From: Rhizobiales bacterium dw_265
Lineage (GTDB): Bacteria > Pseudomonadota > Alphaproteobacteria > Micropepsales > Micropepsaceae
Reading direction: 5' to 3'
Assembly: GCA_018449595.1 (NCBI GenBank)
Contig: JAAVUU010000001.1
Coordinates: 1,205,255-1,269,254, forward strand
DNA length: 64,000 nucleotides
The position numbers and the translations under genes were made by a program. This document shows positions 53,701 to 63,105 of the stretch, piece after piece. The stretch's first letter is position 1; every line of letters begins with the position of its first letter. The notes beneath the pieces are model-generated. The model was not told the DNA's origin, ran no database searches, and saw only the letters and a list, made by a program, of their open reading frames with translations.

Positions 53701-55344
53701 CTAGGATTTGTAGAGGGTCGCGACGGCGTCGTGAAGCTTCAGGGCCAGCGGCGAAGCCGCATAAGCATCCGTGACGACTTCGATATAGACGCCGGTCGTC
53801 GCGCGGGCCGCAGCTTCGAGCGCCTGGTCCAGTTCGGCGCAGGTGGCGACGCGCGCCGTCATCCAGCCTTCGCAACCAAGAGCATGCGGCAGCGCGGCAT
53901 AGTTCCAGGGTGCGATATCGTTATAGGAAATCGCGGGATCCTTGCAAAGAAGACGTTCTATCAAATAGCCGTTGTTGTTGAGTACGAAGATGATGGGCTT
54001 GAGGCCGAAGCGATGAAGCTGACTGATTTCCTGCGCCGTGAATTGGTGAGCACCATCGCCGGTGACCAGAACGATCCGCCTTTCCGGCGCCGCGACCGCC
54101 GCGCCAAACGCAGCCGGTGTGGCCCAGCCGATCGAGCCGAACAGCGTCTGATTGTGAAAAGAGGCGCCCTTGGGCATATGGGCAAAGCCCAGCCCCATCG
54201 AGACCGTTCCCGTTTCCGCGATAAGAATGTCATCGGGTTTGAGGAAGTTCGCCCAACGCGGATAAAGCGCGGCGGCGCTGATCGGCTCCTCGCCCCGCCC
54301 TTCGACCGGGCCAAGAGAAGCTACCGCGGTTCTTCTCCCCACGCGCCGCTTCACGCGGTCAGCCAGCAGAGCGAGAAGGTCTGCCATCTCGACACTCTGG
54401 AACGTCTTGCCCTTCACGCGCGTGAAATGGTGTTTGATCTCGATCGTCCTCGACGGATCGATGTTCGCCGTGAAGGCCCCGCTGTTGAAATCCGTCATCG
54501 GCGATCCGATGTTGAGAATGAGATCGCTTTCTTCGACGAACCGGCGCACATCTTCGTTCATCAGCGCTCCGTCATACATGCCTACGTAAGCAGGATGCTG
54601 TTCGTCGAGAACCGACTTGGCCATGAACATGGTGGCGAAGGGCAATCCTGAAGCGTCGATGAAGGCTTCGAGCGCCGGACGCAAGCCGAGGCGCGCCACC
54701 AGGATACCCGGCAGGACACAGGCAGTTCCGGCCTGGTCCAAAGCGGCGAGAACCGCGTCTGCCGCGGCTTCGAGCATATCGGGATTACTATGGGGCAGCG
54801 GAATGCGCGGCGCATCGCCGGTAAGGGGTTGGTTGGCGAGATCGGCGGGAAAGGCCATATAGACAGGCCGCCGGTGATAGAGCGCCTGGTAGATGAGGCG
54901 TTCCGTCTCGAACGCGGCGGTTTGTGGCGTCATGACGGCCGACGCACAAGCCGCGGGCTCGGCCATCTTCCGGAACAGATCGTATTCGCCGTTGCCAAGC
55001 GTGTGGTGCATCAGCGCACGCGCCGCCTGCGTCGGCATGTTGGGCGTACCCACGAGATGAAAGATGGGAAGATGCTCGGCATAAGCGCCCGCCACACCGT
55101 TCAAGGCGCTGAGTTCGCCGACGCCATAGGTCGTGCAGAGCGCGCCGGTGCCTTTGATGCGAGCGTAGCCATCGGCGGCATAAGCGCTGTTGAGCTCATT
55201 GCAGCAGCCAACCCATCGTATTTCCGGGTGCGTGGCGATGGCGTCATTGATGGGGAAAGCATAGTCTCCGGGGACGCCGAAGATATCGGCGATGCCGATG
55301 TCGTGGAGCCGGGACAGAACATACTGAATGACGGTGTTGGTCAT
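53701..55344 (-). CDS. Pyruvate/indolepyruvate decarboxylase family enzyme
   Basis: This 547-aa thiamine-diphosphate enzyme has catalytic Glu50 in GCCNELNSAYAADGYAR, the His pair H113/H114 in RALMHHTLGNGEY, and TPP motif GDGAHQFTAQEISQLHRFGLKPIIFVLNNNGY. The HH motif is characteristic of pyruvate and indolepyruvate decarboxylases. Decarboxylation of pyruvate to acetaldehyde would fit a fermentative lifestyle; indole-3-pyruvate (auxin route) or phenylpyruvate is the alternative. It converges with the TPR gene; no alcohol dehydrogenase is adjacent. GC is slightly lower than the surrounding core genes. Confidence 0.85.
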   Translation of the reverse strand: MTNTVIQYVLSRLHDIGIADIFGVPGDYAFPINDAIATHPEIRWVGCCNELNSAYAADGYARIKGTGALCTTYGVGELSALNGVAGAYAEHLPIFHLVGTPNMPTQAARALMHHTLGNGEYDLFRKMAEPAACASAVMTPQTAAFETERLIYQALYHRRPVYMAFPADLANQPLTGDAPRIPLPHSNPDMLEAAADAVLAALDQAGTACVLPGILVARLGLRPALEAFIDASGLPFATMFMAKSVLDEQHPAYVGMYDGALMNEDVRRFVEESDLILNIGSPMTDFNSGAFTANIDPSRTIEIKHHFTRVKGKTFQSVEMADLLALLADRVKRRVGRRTAVASLGPVEGRGEEPISAAALYPRWANFLKPDDILIAETGTVSMGLGFAHMPKGASFHNQTLFGSIGWATPAAFGAAVAAPERRIVLVTGDGAHQFTAQEISQLHRFGLKPIIFVLNNNGYLIERLLCKDPAISYNDIAPWNYAALPHALGCEGWMTARVATCAELDQALEAAARATTGVYIEVVTDAYAASPLALKLHDAVATLYKS

Positions 55345-55715
55345 GCGCGGCTCTTAAATGTTGGATTGGGGCCGAAAATAAAAGCTTTTATCGCCTGGGC
55401 TGATAGTCCATTTCAGTTCAATCCGATGGCAGGGAAGGTCAGCAGTTTGCCACGACGAAAATGATTGTCGATTTGATCATCTTAAAGCCATGGCCGCTTG
55501 ATCGCACCCAGAAGCCCGTACTTCATGCCTGCCAGCCGCGCAGGATACCAACTCGTGAATTTTCAAACTGTGCATAATATATTGATTTAACACGATAATG
55601 TCGCCATGCTATAGTAATTGCAAGCTGCAATTTGGCTCATTTGCAGCGGGCGGAACGAGGGTTTCGTCAAACCGAGAGCAAAAACTTCCCAATACATCTT
55701 CCAATGGAGGTGCGT
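55345..55715. other. Intergenic region upstream of the recombination scar
   Basis: 371 bases, AT-richer. It holds the presumed promoter of the decarboxylase gene at its left end and the ribosome binding site of the recombinase fragment (GGAGG, 55706-55710) at its right end. No gene is supported. Confidence 0.4.
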
Positions 55716-55793
55716 ATGGCAGGCCGCCAGGCCAAGACCATTTCGCCCGTGCAGCTAGACGCGCTCTTGCAGCTCGTCCGCGGGCGCAAAGAT
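55716..55793 (+). pseudogene. N-terminal fragment of a tyrosine recombinase
   Basis: After an ideal ribosome binding site, 26 codons read MAGRQAKTISPVQLDALLQL and VRGRKD. I recognise this as the opening of a phage-type integrase (normally about 200 aa, going on with the arm-binding and catalytic domains). The frame then runs into sequence from another gene. It is a remnant of a mobile element. Confidence 0.5.
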
Positions 55794-55896
55794 TGTCGTG
55801 GATGTTGTAATGAATCAGCCCCGGCTCGAGACCAAGCTCATTCGCCACGATCTGGACGGCTTCGGAACAGATATGGTCGGCGATGCAAAGTTTCAT
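55792..55896 (-). pseudogene. N-terminal fragment of a glutathione S-transferase
   Basis: Thirty-five codons read MKLCIADHICSEAVQIVANE, LGLEPGLIHYNIHDN. This is the thioredoxin-fold opening of a GST (compare MKLYxxxxxCSLAxxIVxxELGL). The family match stops where the recombinase fragment begins, so the two fragments face each other across a join near 55792. It is a decayed gene. Confidence 0.5.
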
Positions 55897-56205
55897 TTGA
55901 CTATCCTTTCGATGCGCTGATTAGCGGCCTTTTTGATAACCATCGTGTCGCGATCGAAAACCGGCCATGGGGCGAATGAGTGTTTCCTTCCAGGATACAA
56001 TCGGGCGCGCAGCGAAAATTCGACACGAGTAGTCCGATGATGGCCTCCCAGGTCGCACTCCGCCAGATGTCTGCGCCTGCGTCTATTCCGGCCTAGCAAC
56101 GGCCATGATTGTCGCCCGATAGGAAACAATCCGTCGCTTCAGGCCCAGTTTATCGGACCTCTTTGAACCTTCATCTTCCGGCGCAAGCGAAAGATCGAGG
56201 TCCCC
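55897..56205. other. Intergenic region before the RND efflux operon
   Basis: 309 bases with no supported gene; it must contain the promoter of the efflux operon. No clear operator palindrome was found. Confidence 0.4.
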
Positions 56206-57435
56206 ATGTCCATCACGCTCGAACGGTCCAACCTTAAGCCTTCCCGGCGGATGCCGCATTGGCGCCGGGCGACCTATGCCGCTGCCGCGCTCGGCGCGGT
56301 GGGAATTGGCTGGGCGCTTCTGCGCCCTGCGCCGGCGACGCCCACGCCGCCGGCGCCCGTCGTCACAGTCGCCAGCCCGCTTCAGCGCAAAGTCGCGCAA
56401 TGGGACCAGTATATCGGCCGCTTCGAAGCCAGTCAGAAGGTCGATGTCCGCCCGCGCGTCTCTGGCGCTGTGGTTGCCATCCATTTCAAGGACGGACAGA
56501 CCGTGGCTGCCGGGCACCCCCTGTTCACGATAGATCCGCGTCCGTATGCCGCCGCCCTGGCGGAAGCCAAAGCCGGCGTAGCGACGGCCGCAAGCGCGCT
56601 TTCGCTGGCGCAGTCGGACTTTGACCGGGCCGCGCGTTTGCAGGGCGACGACGCTGTATCCGCCAGCGAGCTGGATGGCCTCAAGTCACGCCTGAGGGCC
56701 GCCCAGGCAGCCCTGATTGCGGCCCAGGCCCGGGAGGCCGCGAAAGCCCTGAACATGGACTTCACGGAAGTGCGGGCTCCCATCGCTGGGCGCATATCGG
56801 ATCGCCGCGTCGATATCGGCAATCTCGTCTCGGTCGCCGAGGGCGGAAACGCCACCCTGCTTACCACCATCAATACTCTCGATCCGATCTATTTCGCCTT
56901 CGACGCGTCGGAAGCCCTATATCTGAAGGCCAGGCGCGAGCATGCCGTGGATGGCGCGCCGGTCGAAATCCGTTTGCAGGACGAATCCAGCTACCGCTGG
57001 AAGGGCAAGTTGGATTTCACCGATAACGGCGTTGATGCCCGCTCAGACACCATTCGCGGCCGCGCCACCATCGCCAACCCGCAGATGCTGCTGACACCGG
57101 GCATGTTCGGTGACATGCGCATGGCCAACGGCATCGGACCCGCGCTGCTCGTGCCCGACACCGCCGTTCAGACCGATCAGGCTGACAAGGCCGTGCTGGT
57201 GGTGGGCGCCGGCAATGTCGTCGCGCTTCGCACCGTCAGGCTTGGTCCGGTGGTGGATGGCCTGCGCATCATTTCAGCGGGCCTGAAACCCACCGACCGG
57301 GTGGTGATCGGCGGCGCTGTGTCCATCGCGCCGGGCGCCAAGGTCGAAACCGTCCCCGGCCGCATTGTCGGCCGCAACGAAACCGCCGCTGCGCTCGCGC
57401 CCACGGCGGCGTCCGCCAGCTTCACCGCCAACTAG
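56206..57435 (+). CDS. RND efflux periplasmic adaptor (MexE-like)
   Basis: This 409-aa membrane-fusion protein has an N-terminal membrane anchor (about 21-40), a barrel-sandwich/lipoyl motif (RFEASQKVDVRPRVSGAVVAIHFKDGQTV, and FTEVRAPIAGRISDRRVDIGNLVS), an alpha-helical hairpin (about 115-175), and a beta-barrel and membrane-proximal domain. It links the inner-membrane pump to the outer-membrane channel. The gene is followed after 18 bp by the pump gene, with AGGAG before its start. The pattern is that of the MexE/MdtA/BepF group. Confidence 0.9.
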   Translation: MSITLERSNLKPSRRMPHWRRATYAAAALGAVGIGWALLRPAPATPTPPAPVVTVASPLQRKVAQWDQYIGRFEASQKVDVRPRVSGAVVAIHFKDGQTVAAGHPLFTIDPRPYAAALAEAKAGVATAASALSLAQSDFDRAARLQGDDAVSASELDGLKSRLRAAQAALIAAQAREAAKALNMDFTEVRAPIAGRISDRRVDIGNLVSVAEGGNATLLTTINTLDPIYFAFDASEALYLKARREHAVDGAPVEIRLQDESSYRWKGKLDFTDNGVDARSDTIRGRATIANPQMLLTPGMFGDMRMANGIGPALLVPDTAVQTDQADKAVLVVGAGNVVALRTVRLGPVVDGLRIISAGLKPTDRVVIGGAVSIAPGAKVETVPGRIVGRNETAAALAPTAASASFTAN

Positions 57436-57453
57436 GCCTCGCAGGAGAACGCC

Positions 57454-60400
57454 ATGCGCCTTGCCCGCTTCTTTATCGATCGGCCGATCTTTGCCGGTGT
57501 CCTGGCGGTCGCGATCGCCATCGTCGGCGCCATCGCCTATGCGGCGCTGCCGGTCTCGCAATATCCCAACATCGTTCCGCCGACAGTAACCATCACCGCG
57601 ACTTATCCCGGCGCCAACGCGCAGACGGTCGCGGAGACCGTGGCCGCCCCCATCGAGCAGGCGGTCAATGGCGTGGACGACATGCTGTATCAGTCATCCC
57701 AGTCCACGGGCGATGGCAAGGTGACCATCACCGTCACCTTCAAGGTCGGCACCGACCCCGACAAGGCGCAGGTGCTGGTACAGAACCGCGTCGCCACCGC
57801 CCTGCCGCGCCTGCCCGAAGAAGTGCAGAAGCTGGGCGTCGAAACCAAGAAGATCACGCCCTCCATCCTGATGGCCGTGAACCTGATCTCACCGGACGGC
57901 TCGCGCGATGCCGGCTACATCCTGAACTATGCCCGCACCCAGGTGCGCGATCCTTTGAGCCGCATCGACGGCATCGGCGATGTCGACCTGATGGCGGGCG
58001 GACGCGACTATGCTATGCGCATCTGGATCGACCCCAACCGCGCCGCAGCCATGGACCTGACCGCGGGCGAGATCGTCGCCGCGTTGCGCAGCCAGAATGT
58101 GCAAGTGGCTGCCGGCAAGCTGGGCCAGGCCCCGTCCGGGCCGAGCGAGGCCTTCCAAGTCGATGTGCGCACCCAGGGGCGCCTCACTACCCCTGAACAG
58201 TTCGGCCGGATCGTGATCCGGTCGGATGCCGATGGTCGTCAGGTACGGGTATCCGATGTGGCGCGCGTCGAACTGGGCACGGACAATTACAGCGCTGCCA
58301 CCTACCTGAACGGTCAACCCACGGCGATCATCAACATCCTGGCACGGCCGGGCGGCGACGCAGTAGGTGCGCGTGCCGGTGTCTATAAGACGATGGAGCA
58401 ACTCTCCAAGAGCTTTCCGCCCGGTATCGGCTATCGCATCGCCTATGACCCGACCAAGTTCGTGGTCGACTCCATTGACGCAGGCACCCGCACGCTCTTC
58501 GAGGCCACCCTTCTCGTGGTTCTGGTGATCATCGTCTTCCTGCAGAAATGGCGGGCCTCCATCATCCCGGTCATTGCCATTCCGGTTTCGGTTCTGGGAA
58601 CCTGTGCGGTGCTATTGGCGCTGGGCTATTCGATCAACAATCTCTCCCTGTTCGGCATCGTGCTAGCCATCGGCATCGTGGTCGATGACGCCATCGTGGT
58701 GGTGGAGAATGTCGAGCGCAACCTGGAGAATGGCATGTCGCCGCTCCAGGCCGCCCGCGCCTCCATGGACGAGGTTTCGATGGCGCTGGTTGCCATCGCG
58801 CTGGTCCTGTGTGCGGTGTTCGTTCCTACCCTGTTCATCACCGGCCTGTCTGGTGAGTTCTACAAACAATTCGCCGTAACCATCGCCACCGCGACGGTCT
58901 TCTCGCTGATCGTGTCGCTCACCCTGTCGCCCGCCCTGGCAGCGGTGATGCTGAGGCCCGCCCGCGAACGTGACGGGAAGGGTCATCGCCTCCAGAAAAT
59001 GGTCGACGGATGGGCTGACCGCTTCAATGCAGGCTTTGAGCGCCTGAGCGAGACTTATGCCGGGCTGACCCGCAGGCTCATCGCCATGCCGCGCCGCATG
59101 ATGGCGATCTACGCAGGTCTGATCGCACTGACCTTGGGAGTCTTCTGGTTCACACCTGTCGGATTCGTGCCGCTGCAGGACCAGGGCTATTTCGCGGCCC
59201 TGGTGCAATTGCCGCCGGGCTCCTCGCTCGGCCGTACCGACACGATCGTGCGCGAAGTCTATAACCGGGTGAAAGGTATCGAAGGCGTCGCCCATGCCGA
59301 GATGTTCGTGGGCATGGACGGCCTGTCCTCCACCCTCGCTCCGAATTCCGGCGTGGTGTTCTTCCCGCTCAAATCCTTCCCCGAGCGCGATGTCCACGGC
59401 CGCACCATGAATGTCATCATGGCCGATGCCACCAAAGCGCTGTCCAGTATCAAGGATGCCCAGATCCTGGTGGTGCCCCCGCCCATCCTGCAGGGCATCG
59501 GCGGCAATGCCGCGACCGGCTATCGCATGATGCTGCAGGATCGCAGCGGCCACGGTTATGCGCAGATGGGCAAGGTCGCTTCCAACCTGATCGCAAACGC
59601 GAACGCGACCAAGGGCTTGTCCTCGGTCTTCACCTTCTACAACACCTCCTCGCCCAACATATATGTCGATATCGACCGGGCCAAGGCCGACATGATGGGT
59701 GTACCGCCCGAGCGCGTGTTCGAAGCGATGCAGGTCTATCTCGGTTCGACCTTCATCAACGACTTCAACATTCTGGGCCGCACCTACCACGTCATCGCCC
59801 AGGCGGACTCCGCGCATCGCCAGACCCTTTCGGATATCGCCAACTTGCGGGCCCGCTCCAATGCCGGCGGCATGGTGCCGATCGGGAGCCTGGCGACCTT
59901 CCAGAACGAGTCCGAGCCCTATCGCGTCACCCGCTACAACCTATTCCCCGCGGTGGAGATCGATGGCGATACGGCGCCCGGCTATTCCTCCGGCCATTCG
60001 TTGGCGGCCATGGAGGAAGTTGCCGTCAAATCGTTGCCGCAAGGCTATGGCTTTGAGTGGACGGGCATCGCCTATCAGCAGAAGACCGTGGGCAATACCG
60101 CCGGCATCGTTTTCGTGATGGCCATCGTGTTCGTCTTTCTGGTGCTGGCGGCGCAGTTTGAGAGCCTGTCGCTGCCGCTTTCCATCATCCTGATCCTGCC
60201 CATGTGTCTGCTGGCGGCCATGGTTGGCGTGAACCTGCGTGGTTTCGACAACAATGTCCTGACCCAGATCGGTCTGATCGTGCTGATCGCCCTGGCCGCC
60301 AAGAACGCCATCCTGGTGGTCGAGTTCGCGCGCCATGCCGAAAAGGACGGTCTGTCGCCGGCGGAAGCCGCGGTAAGGGCGGCCCGCACGCGTCTGCGGC

Positions 60401-60642
60401 CCATCCTGATGACCAGCTTCGCCTTCATCCTGGGTGCGGTGCCGCTGGCGCTGGCCCATGGTGCCGGTGCGGAGCTGCGCACGGCGCTGGGCACCGCCGT
60501 GGTGTTCGGCATGCTGGGCGTGACGGGTTTCGGCCTGCTCTTCACGCCGACCTTCTATGTCGTCTGCCGCACATTGGGCGAGCGTTTCGGTGCCGGCCTT
60601 CGCGGCACGCTGGCCCGCGCGGCCAACCAACCCGCCGAATAA
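57454..60642 (+). CDS. RND efflux pump, HAE1 family (MexF-like)
   Basis: This 1062-aa proton-driven drug exporter has two six-helix halves with large periplasmic loops. Helix 4 carries the paired Asp of the proton relay (GIVVDDAIVVVENVER); helix 10 carries the Lys (LIALAAKNAILVVEFARHAEKDG). FFIDRPIFAGVLAVAIAIVG at the start and GFVPLQDQGYFAALVQLPPG in the second half are typical of HAE1. Substrates likely include chloramphenicol-like or phenolic compounds, if MexF is a guide. It is the middle gene of a complete tripartite operon. Confidence 0.95.
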   Translation: MRLARFFIDRPIFAGVLAVAIAIVGAIAYAALPVSQYPNIVPPTVTITATYPGANAQTVAETVAAPIEQAVNGVDDMLYQSSQSTGDGKVTITVTFKVGTDPDKAQVLVQNRVATALPRLPEEVQKLGVETKKITPSILMAVNLISPDGSRDAGYILNYARTQVRDPLSRIDGIGDVDLMAGGRDYAMRIWIDPNRAAAMDLTAGEIVAALRSQNVQVAAGKLGQAPSGPSEAFQVDVRTQGRLTTPEQFGRIVIRSDADGRQVRVSDVARVELGTDNYSAATYLNGQPTAIINILARPGGDAVGARAGVYKTMEQLSKSFPPGIGYRIAYDPTKFVVDSIDAGTRTLFEATLLVVLVIIVFLQKWRASIIPVIAIPVSVLGTCAVLLALGYSINNLSLFGIVLAIGIVVDDAIVVVENVERNLENGMSPLQAARASMDEVSMALVAIALVLCAVFVPTLFITGLSGEFYKQFAVTIATATVFSLIVSLTLSPALAAVMLRPARERDGKGHRLQKMVDGWADRFNAGFERLSETYAGLTRRLIAMPRRMMAIYAGLIALTLGVFWFTPVGFVPLQDQGYFAALVQLPPGSSLGRTDTIVREVYNRVKGIEGVAHAEMFVGMDGLSSTLAPNSGVVFFPLKSFPERDVHGRTMNVIMADATKALSSIKDAQILVVPPPILQGIGGNAATGYRMMLQDRSGHGYAQMGKVASNLIANANATKGLSSVFTFYNTSSPNIYVDIDRAKADMMGVPPERVFEAMQVYLGSTFINDFNILGRTYHVIAQADSAHRQTLSDIANLRARSNAGGMVPIGSLATFQNESEPYRVTRYNLFPAVEIDGDTAPGYSSGHSLAAMEEVAVKSLPQGYGFEWTGIAYQQKTVGNTAGIVFVMAIVFVFLVLAAQFESLSLPLSIILILPMCLLAAMVGVNLRGFDNNVLTQIGLIVLIALAAKNAILVVEFARHAEKDGLSPAEAAVRAARTRLRPILMTSFAFILGAVPLALAHGAGAELRTALGTAVVFGMLGVTGFGLLFTPTFYVVCRTLGERFGAGLRGTLARAANQPAE

Positions 60643-60653
60643 GGAGATTCGTC

Positions 60654-62090
60654 ATGCGTGCAAAAATGACTTTGATCGCGGCCCTGATGCTCGGCGGCTG
60701 TGCCGTTGGACCGGACTACAAGGCTCCGGCACCGCTGCCTCAGTCCGCCACGCCCTTCCTTGGCGCTCCCGTGGCGACGGCGATTGTCGCGCCTGCCGCC
60801 ACGCAAGATGAATGGTGGCAGCTGTATGACGACACCGTCCTGAACGGGCTGGTACAAGACGCCCTGGTGGCCAACACGGATATTCGCATCGCAGTCGCCC
60901 GGCTTCAGCGCGCCCGCGCCATGCTATCGGGGACTGAAGGCCAGCGGCTGCCGCAAACCACCATCGGTATCGGGGCCAGCCACGAGCGCCTGCCTGCGGT
61001 CAATGCCATTCCCGGCGAAAAGCGCGAGATGTGGCTGGTTCAGGGCAACCTCTCGGTGGGATATGAGGTTGACCTGTTCGGCCGTGTCCAGCGCTCGATC
61101 GAAGCGGCGAATGGCGATGTGGCGGCGGCGGATGCCGATGCCGACGCGGTTCGGGTGGCTGTCGTGGCCGACACCACCCGCGCTTATGTCGATGCCGCGG
61201 CGGCTGCGGAGCGCCTGGCGGTGGCGCGCCGCAGTGTCGATCTGCTGGACCAGTCGCTCAGGGTCACAGGCAGACGGTATGAGGCCGGCCGGGCAGCCAA
61301 GCTGGACGTGCTGCGTATCAATGCGTTGCGCGACCAGCAGGCGGCCCGAATTCCCGAGATTGAGGCTGAGCGGCAGGCGGCGCTGTTCCGTCTGGCGATG
61401 CTGACAGGGCGCACGCCGCGCGAACTGCCGGAAATCGCAGCAGTTCGCCAGGCTCCCCCGGTCATAGCCCAGCCGATTCCGGTCGGCGACGGCAAGTCGC
61501 TGCTGCAGCGTCGCCCCGATGTGCGAGCCGCCGAACGCCGCCTGGCCGCCGATACCGCCCGCATCGGTGTGGCGACCGCCGATCTTTATCCCCGTATCAC
61601 CCTGGGCGGTTCCATTGGCCAGACCAGCACCGGCCTGGGCAATCTGTTTGGCGCCGGTCCCTTCGGGTTCCTGCTTGGCTCGTTGATCAGCTGGGATTTC
61701 CCCAACCAGACAGCGGCCCGCGCACGAATTGCTTCTGCGCATGCGGATGCCGACGGCTCGCTGGCAGCGTTCGATGGCGCGGTACTGCGCGCCTTGCAGG
61801 AGACGGAAACCGCGCTGTCCGCTTATGGCAAGGCGCTGGAGCGCCGCGCCGTCCTGGTTGCCGCACGCGACGAGGCCGACGCCGCTGTCCGTATCGTGCG
61901 GGCGCGCCAGCGGGAAGGCCAGGTGGACTTTCTGACGGTGCTGGATGCGGAACGCACGGCCGCCGGCGCAGCCGCCGATGTCGCTGTCATGGACGGACAC
62001 ATCGCCGATGCCCAAATCGACCTGTTCCGGACATTGGGCGGTGGCTGGCAGCAAGCCAGGGCTCCCGCCACGGTGGCCGCGGCGCAGTGA
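60654..62090 (+). CDS. RND outer-membrane factor lipoprotein (OprN/NodT family)
   Basis: This 478-aa outer-membrane channel subunit has a lipoprotein signal with lipobox (LMLGGC), VGPDYKAP at the mature N-terminus, and two OEP domains with coiled-coil hairpins (LLDQSLRVTGRRYEAGRAAKLDVLRINALRDQQ, and the duplicated RIVRARQREGQVDFLTVLDAERT), plus LLQRRPDVRAAERRLAADTARIGVATADLYPRI. The start MRAKMTLIAALMLGG follows the pump stop by 11 bases, preceded by AAGGAG. It completes the efflux system. Confidence 0.92.
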   Translation: MRAKMTLIAALMLGGCAVGPDYKAPAPLPQSATPFLGAPVATAIVAPAATQDEWWQLYDDTVLNGLVQDALVANTDIRIAVARLQRARAMLSGTEGQRLPQTTIGIGASHERLPAVNAIPGEKREMWLVQGNLSVGYEVDLFGRVQRSIEAANGDVAAADADADAVRVAVVADTTRAYVDAAAAAERLAVARRSVDLLDQSLRVTGRRYEAGRAAKLDVLRINALRDQQAARIPEIEAERQAALFRLAMLTGRTPRELPEIAAVRQAPPVIAQPIPVGDGKSLLQRRPDVRAAERRLAADTARIGVATADLYPRITLGGSIGQTSTGLGNLFGAGPFGFLLGSLISWDFPNQTAARARIASAHADADGSLAAFDGAVLRALQETETALSAYGKALERRAVLVAARDEADAAVRIVRARQREGQVDFLTVLDAERTAAGAAADVAVMDGHIADAQIDLFRTLGGGWQQARAPATVAAAQ

Positions 62091-62093
62091 GTG

Positions 62094-63011
62094 TCACGAC
62101 TTGCGGCGCTGGGGCTTTAGCGTATCCGCAAGTGCATCCAACACGACTTTCGTCTTGGGCGGCATGCGGCGCCCCAGCGGAATCAGGGCGTACATGGGCG
62201 GCCCTGCGACATCCGCCTGCGGCAGGACATGGACAAGCTGCTTGGCGGCCACATGCGGTGCCGCAACCCGGTCAAATATCTGGGCGATACCCAACCCCGC
62301 GATGGCCGCATCGATCAGGGCGCGACCATCCGAAAAGATCAGCCCAGGCTTGGGCACAACTTCACCCAGGCCGGCGCCGTCCCTGATGGTCCAAGGGCGC
62401 AGGCGCCTGGACGCGCCTCGAAAAATCACGGCGTCATGCGTATCGAGATCTTGAACGGATGCAATGCGTGCATTGGCCTTCAAATAGGATGGCGCGGCAT
62501 AAAGGCCCTGTTGCAGATCGCACAGCTTGCGCACGGTGATGCCGCCGGTGGGCGGCAACTCTCCAATGCGCAGCACAATGTCCCATCCCTCGCCCACGGG
62601 ATCGGATTGCTTGTCATTCAGCGAGACTTCCATGGTCACAAGCGGGTGCCGTTTGCGCACCGCTTCAAAGGTCGGCAACAGCAAACGACCGAAACCTACC
62701 GGAATATCGAGCCGCACACGGCCGGCAGGATCGGAACGGCGGGCGGCCAGCGCCACTTCTGCATCGCTGAGGCCATCGAGTGCCGCCCGCGCAGCCTCCA
62801 AATAAGTCTCGCCATCCTCCGTCAAGCGCACCGCCCGAGTTGTGCGCTGGAACAGGCGCGCGCCCAGTCTGGCCTCTAGCCGCTGTACCGCCTTGCCGAC
62901 ATTGGACTTGCTGGAGCCCAGCTGCTCCGCCGCGCGCGTGAAGCTGGCATTCTGTGCCACTGCCACAAATGTGGCGATGTCGGTAATCGGTAAAGCGCCG
63001 CGCTCGGTCAT
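62094..63011 (-). CDS. LysR-family regulator (CrgA/DsdC-like group)
   Basis: This 305-aa regulator has a helix-turn-helix (FVAVAQNASFTRAAEQLGSSKSNVGKAVQRLEARLGARLFQRTT) and an effector domain typical of the large AaeR/CrgA branch (VRLDIPVGFGRLLLPTF, DIVLRIGELPPTGGI, LGIAQIFDRVA). It converges with the RND operon with a 3-bp gap and is divergent from the reductase gene at 63106. The nearest likely target is therefore that reductase and perhaps the pump, as MexT (also LysR) does for mexEF-oprN. That comparison is inference. Confidence 0.9.
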   Translation of the reverse strand: MTERGALPITDIATFVAVAQNASFTRAAEQLGSSKSNVGKAVQRLEARLGARLFQRTTRAVRLTEDGETYLEAARAALDGLSDAEVALAARRSDPAGRVRLDIPVGFGRLLLPTFEAVRKRHPLVTMEVSLNDKQSDPVGEGWDIVLRIGELPPTGGITVRKLCDLQQGLYAAPSYLKANARIASVQDLDTHDAVIFRGASRRLRPWTIRDGAGLGEVVPKPGLIFSDGRALIDAAIAGLGIAQIFDRVAAPHVAAKQLVHVLPQADVAGPPMYALIPLGRRMPPKTKVVLDALADTLKPQRRKS

Positions 63012-63046
63012 TGTCGCCCCTCCAGCGACAGTGAAATCCCTTCCTT

Positions 63047-63062
63047 GGACTTAATCAAGTCC
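63047..63062. promoter_or_regulatory. Palindrome in the LysR/reductase gap
   Basis: GGACTTAATCAAGTCC has perfect 6-bp arms with a 4-nt centre and contains the T-N11-A core expected of LysR sites. It lies in the 94-bp divergent gap, 44 to 59 bp before the reductase ATG. Confidence 0.55.
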
Positions 63063-63105
63063 TGCGGGCAGGGCATATCAGCGGACATGAACATGGAGAA
63101 CAGGA

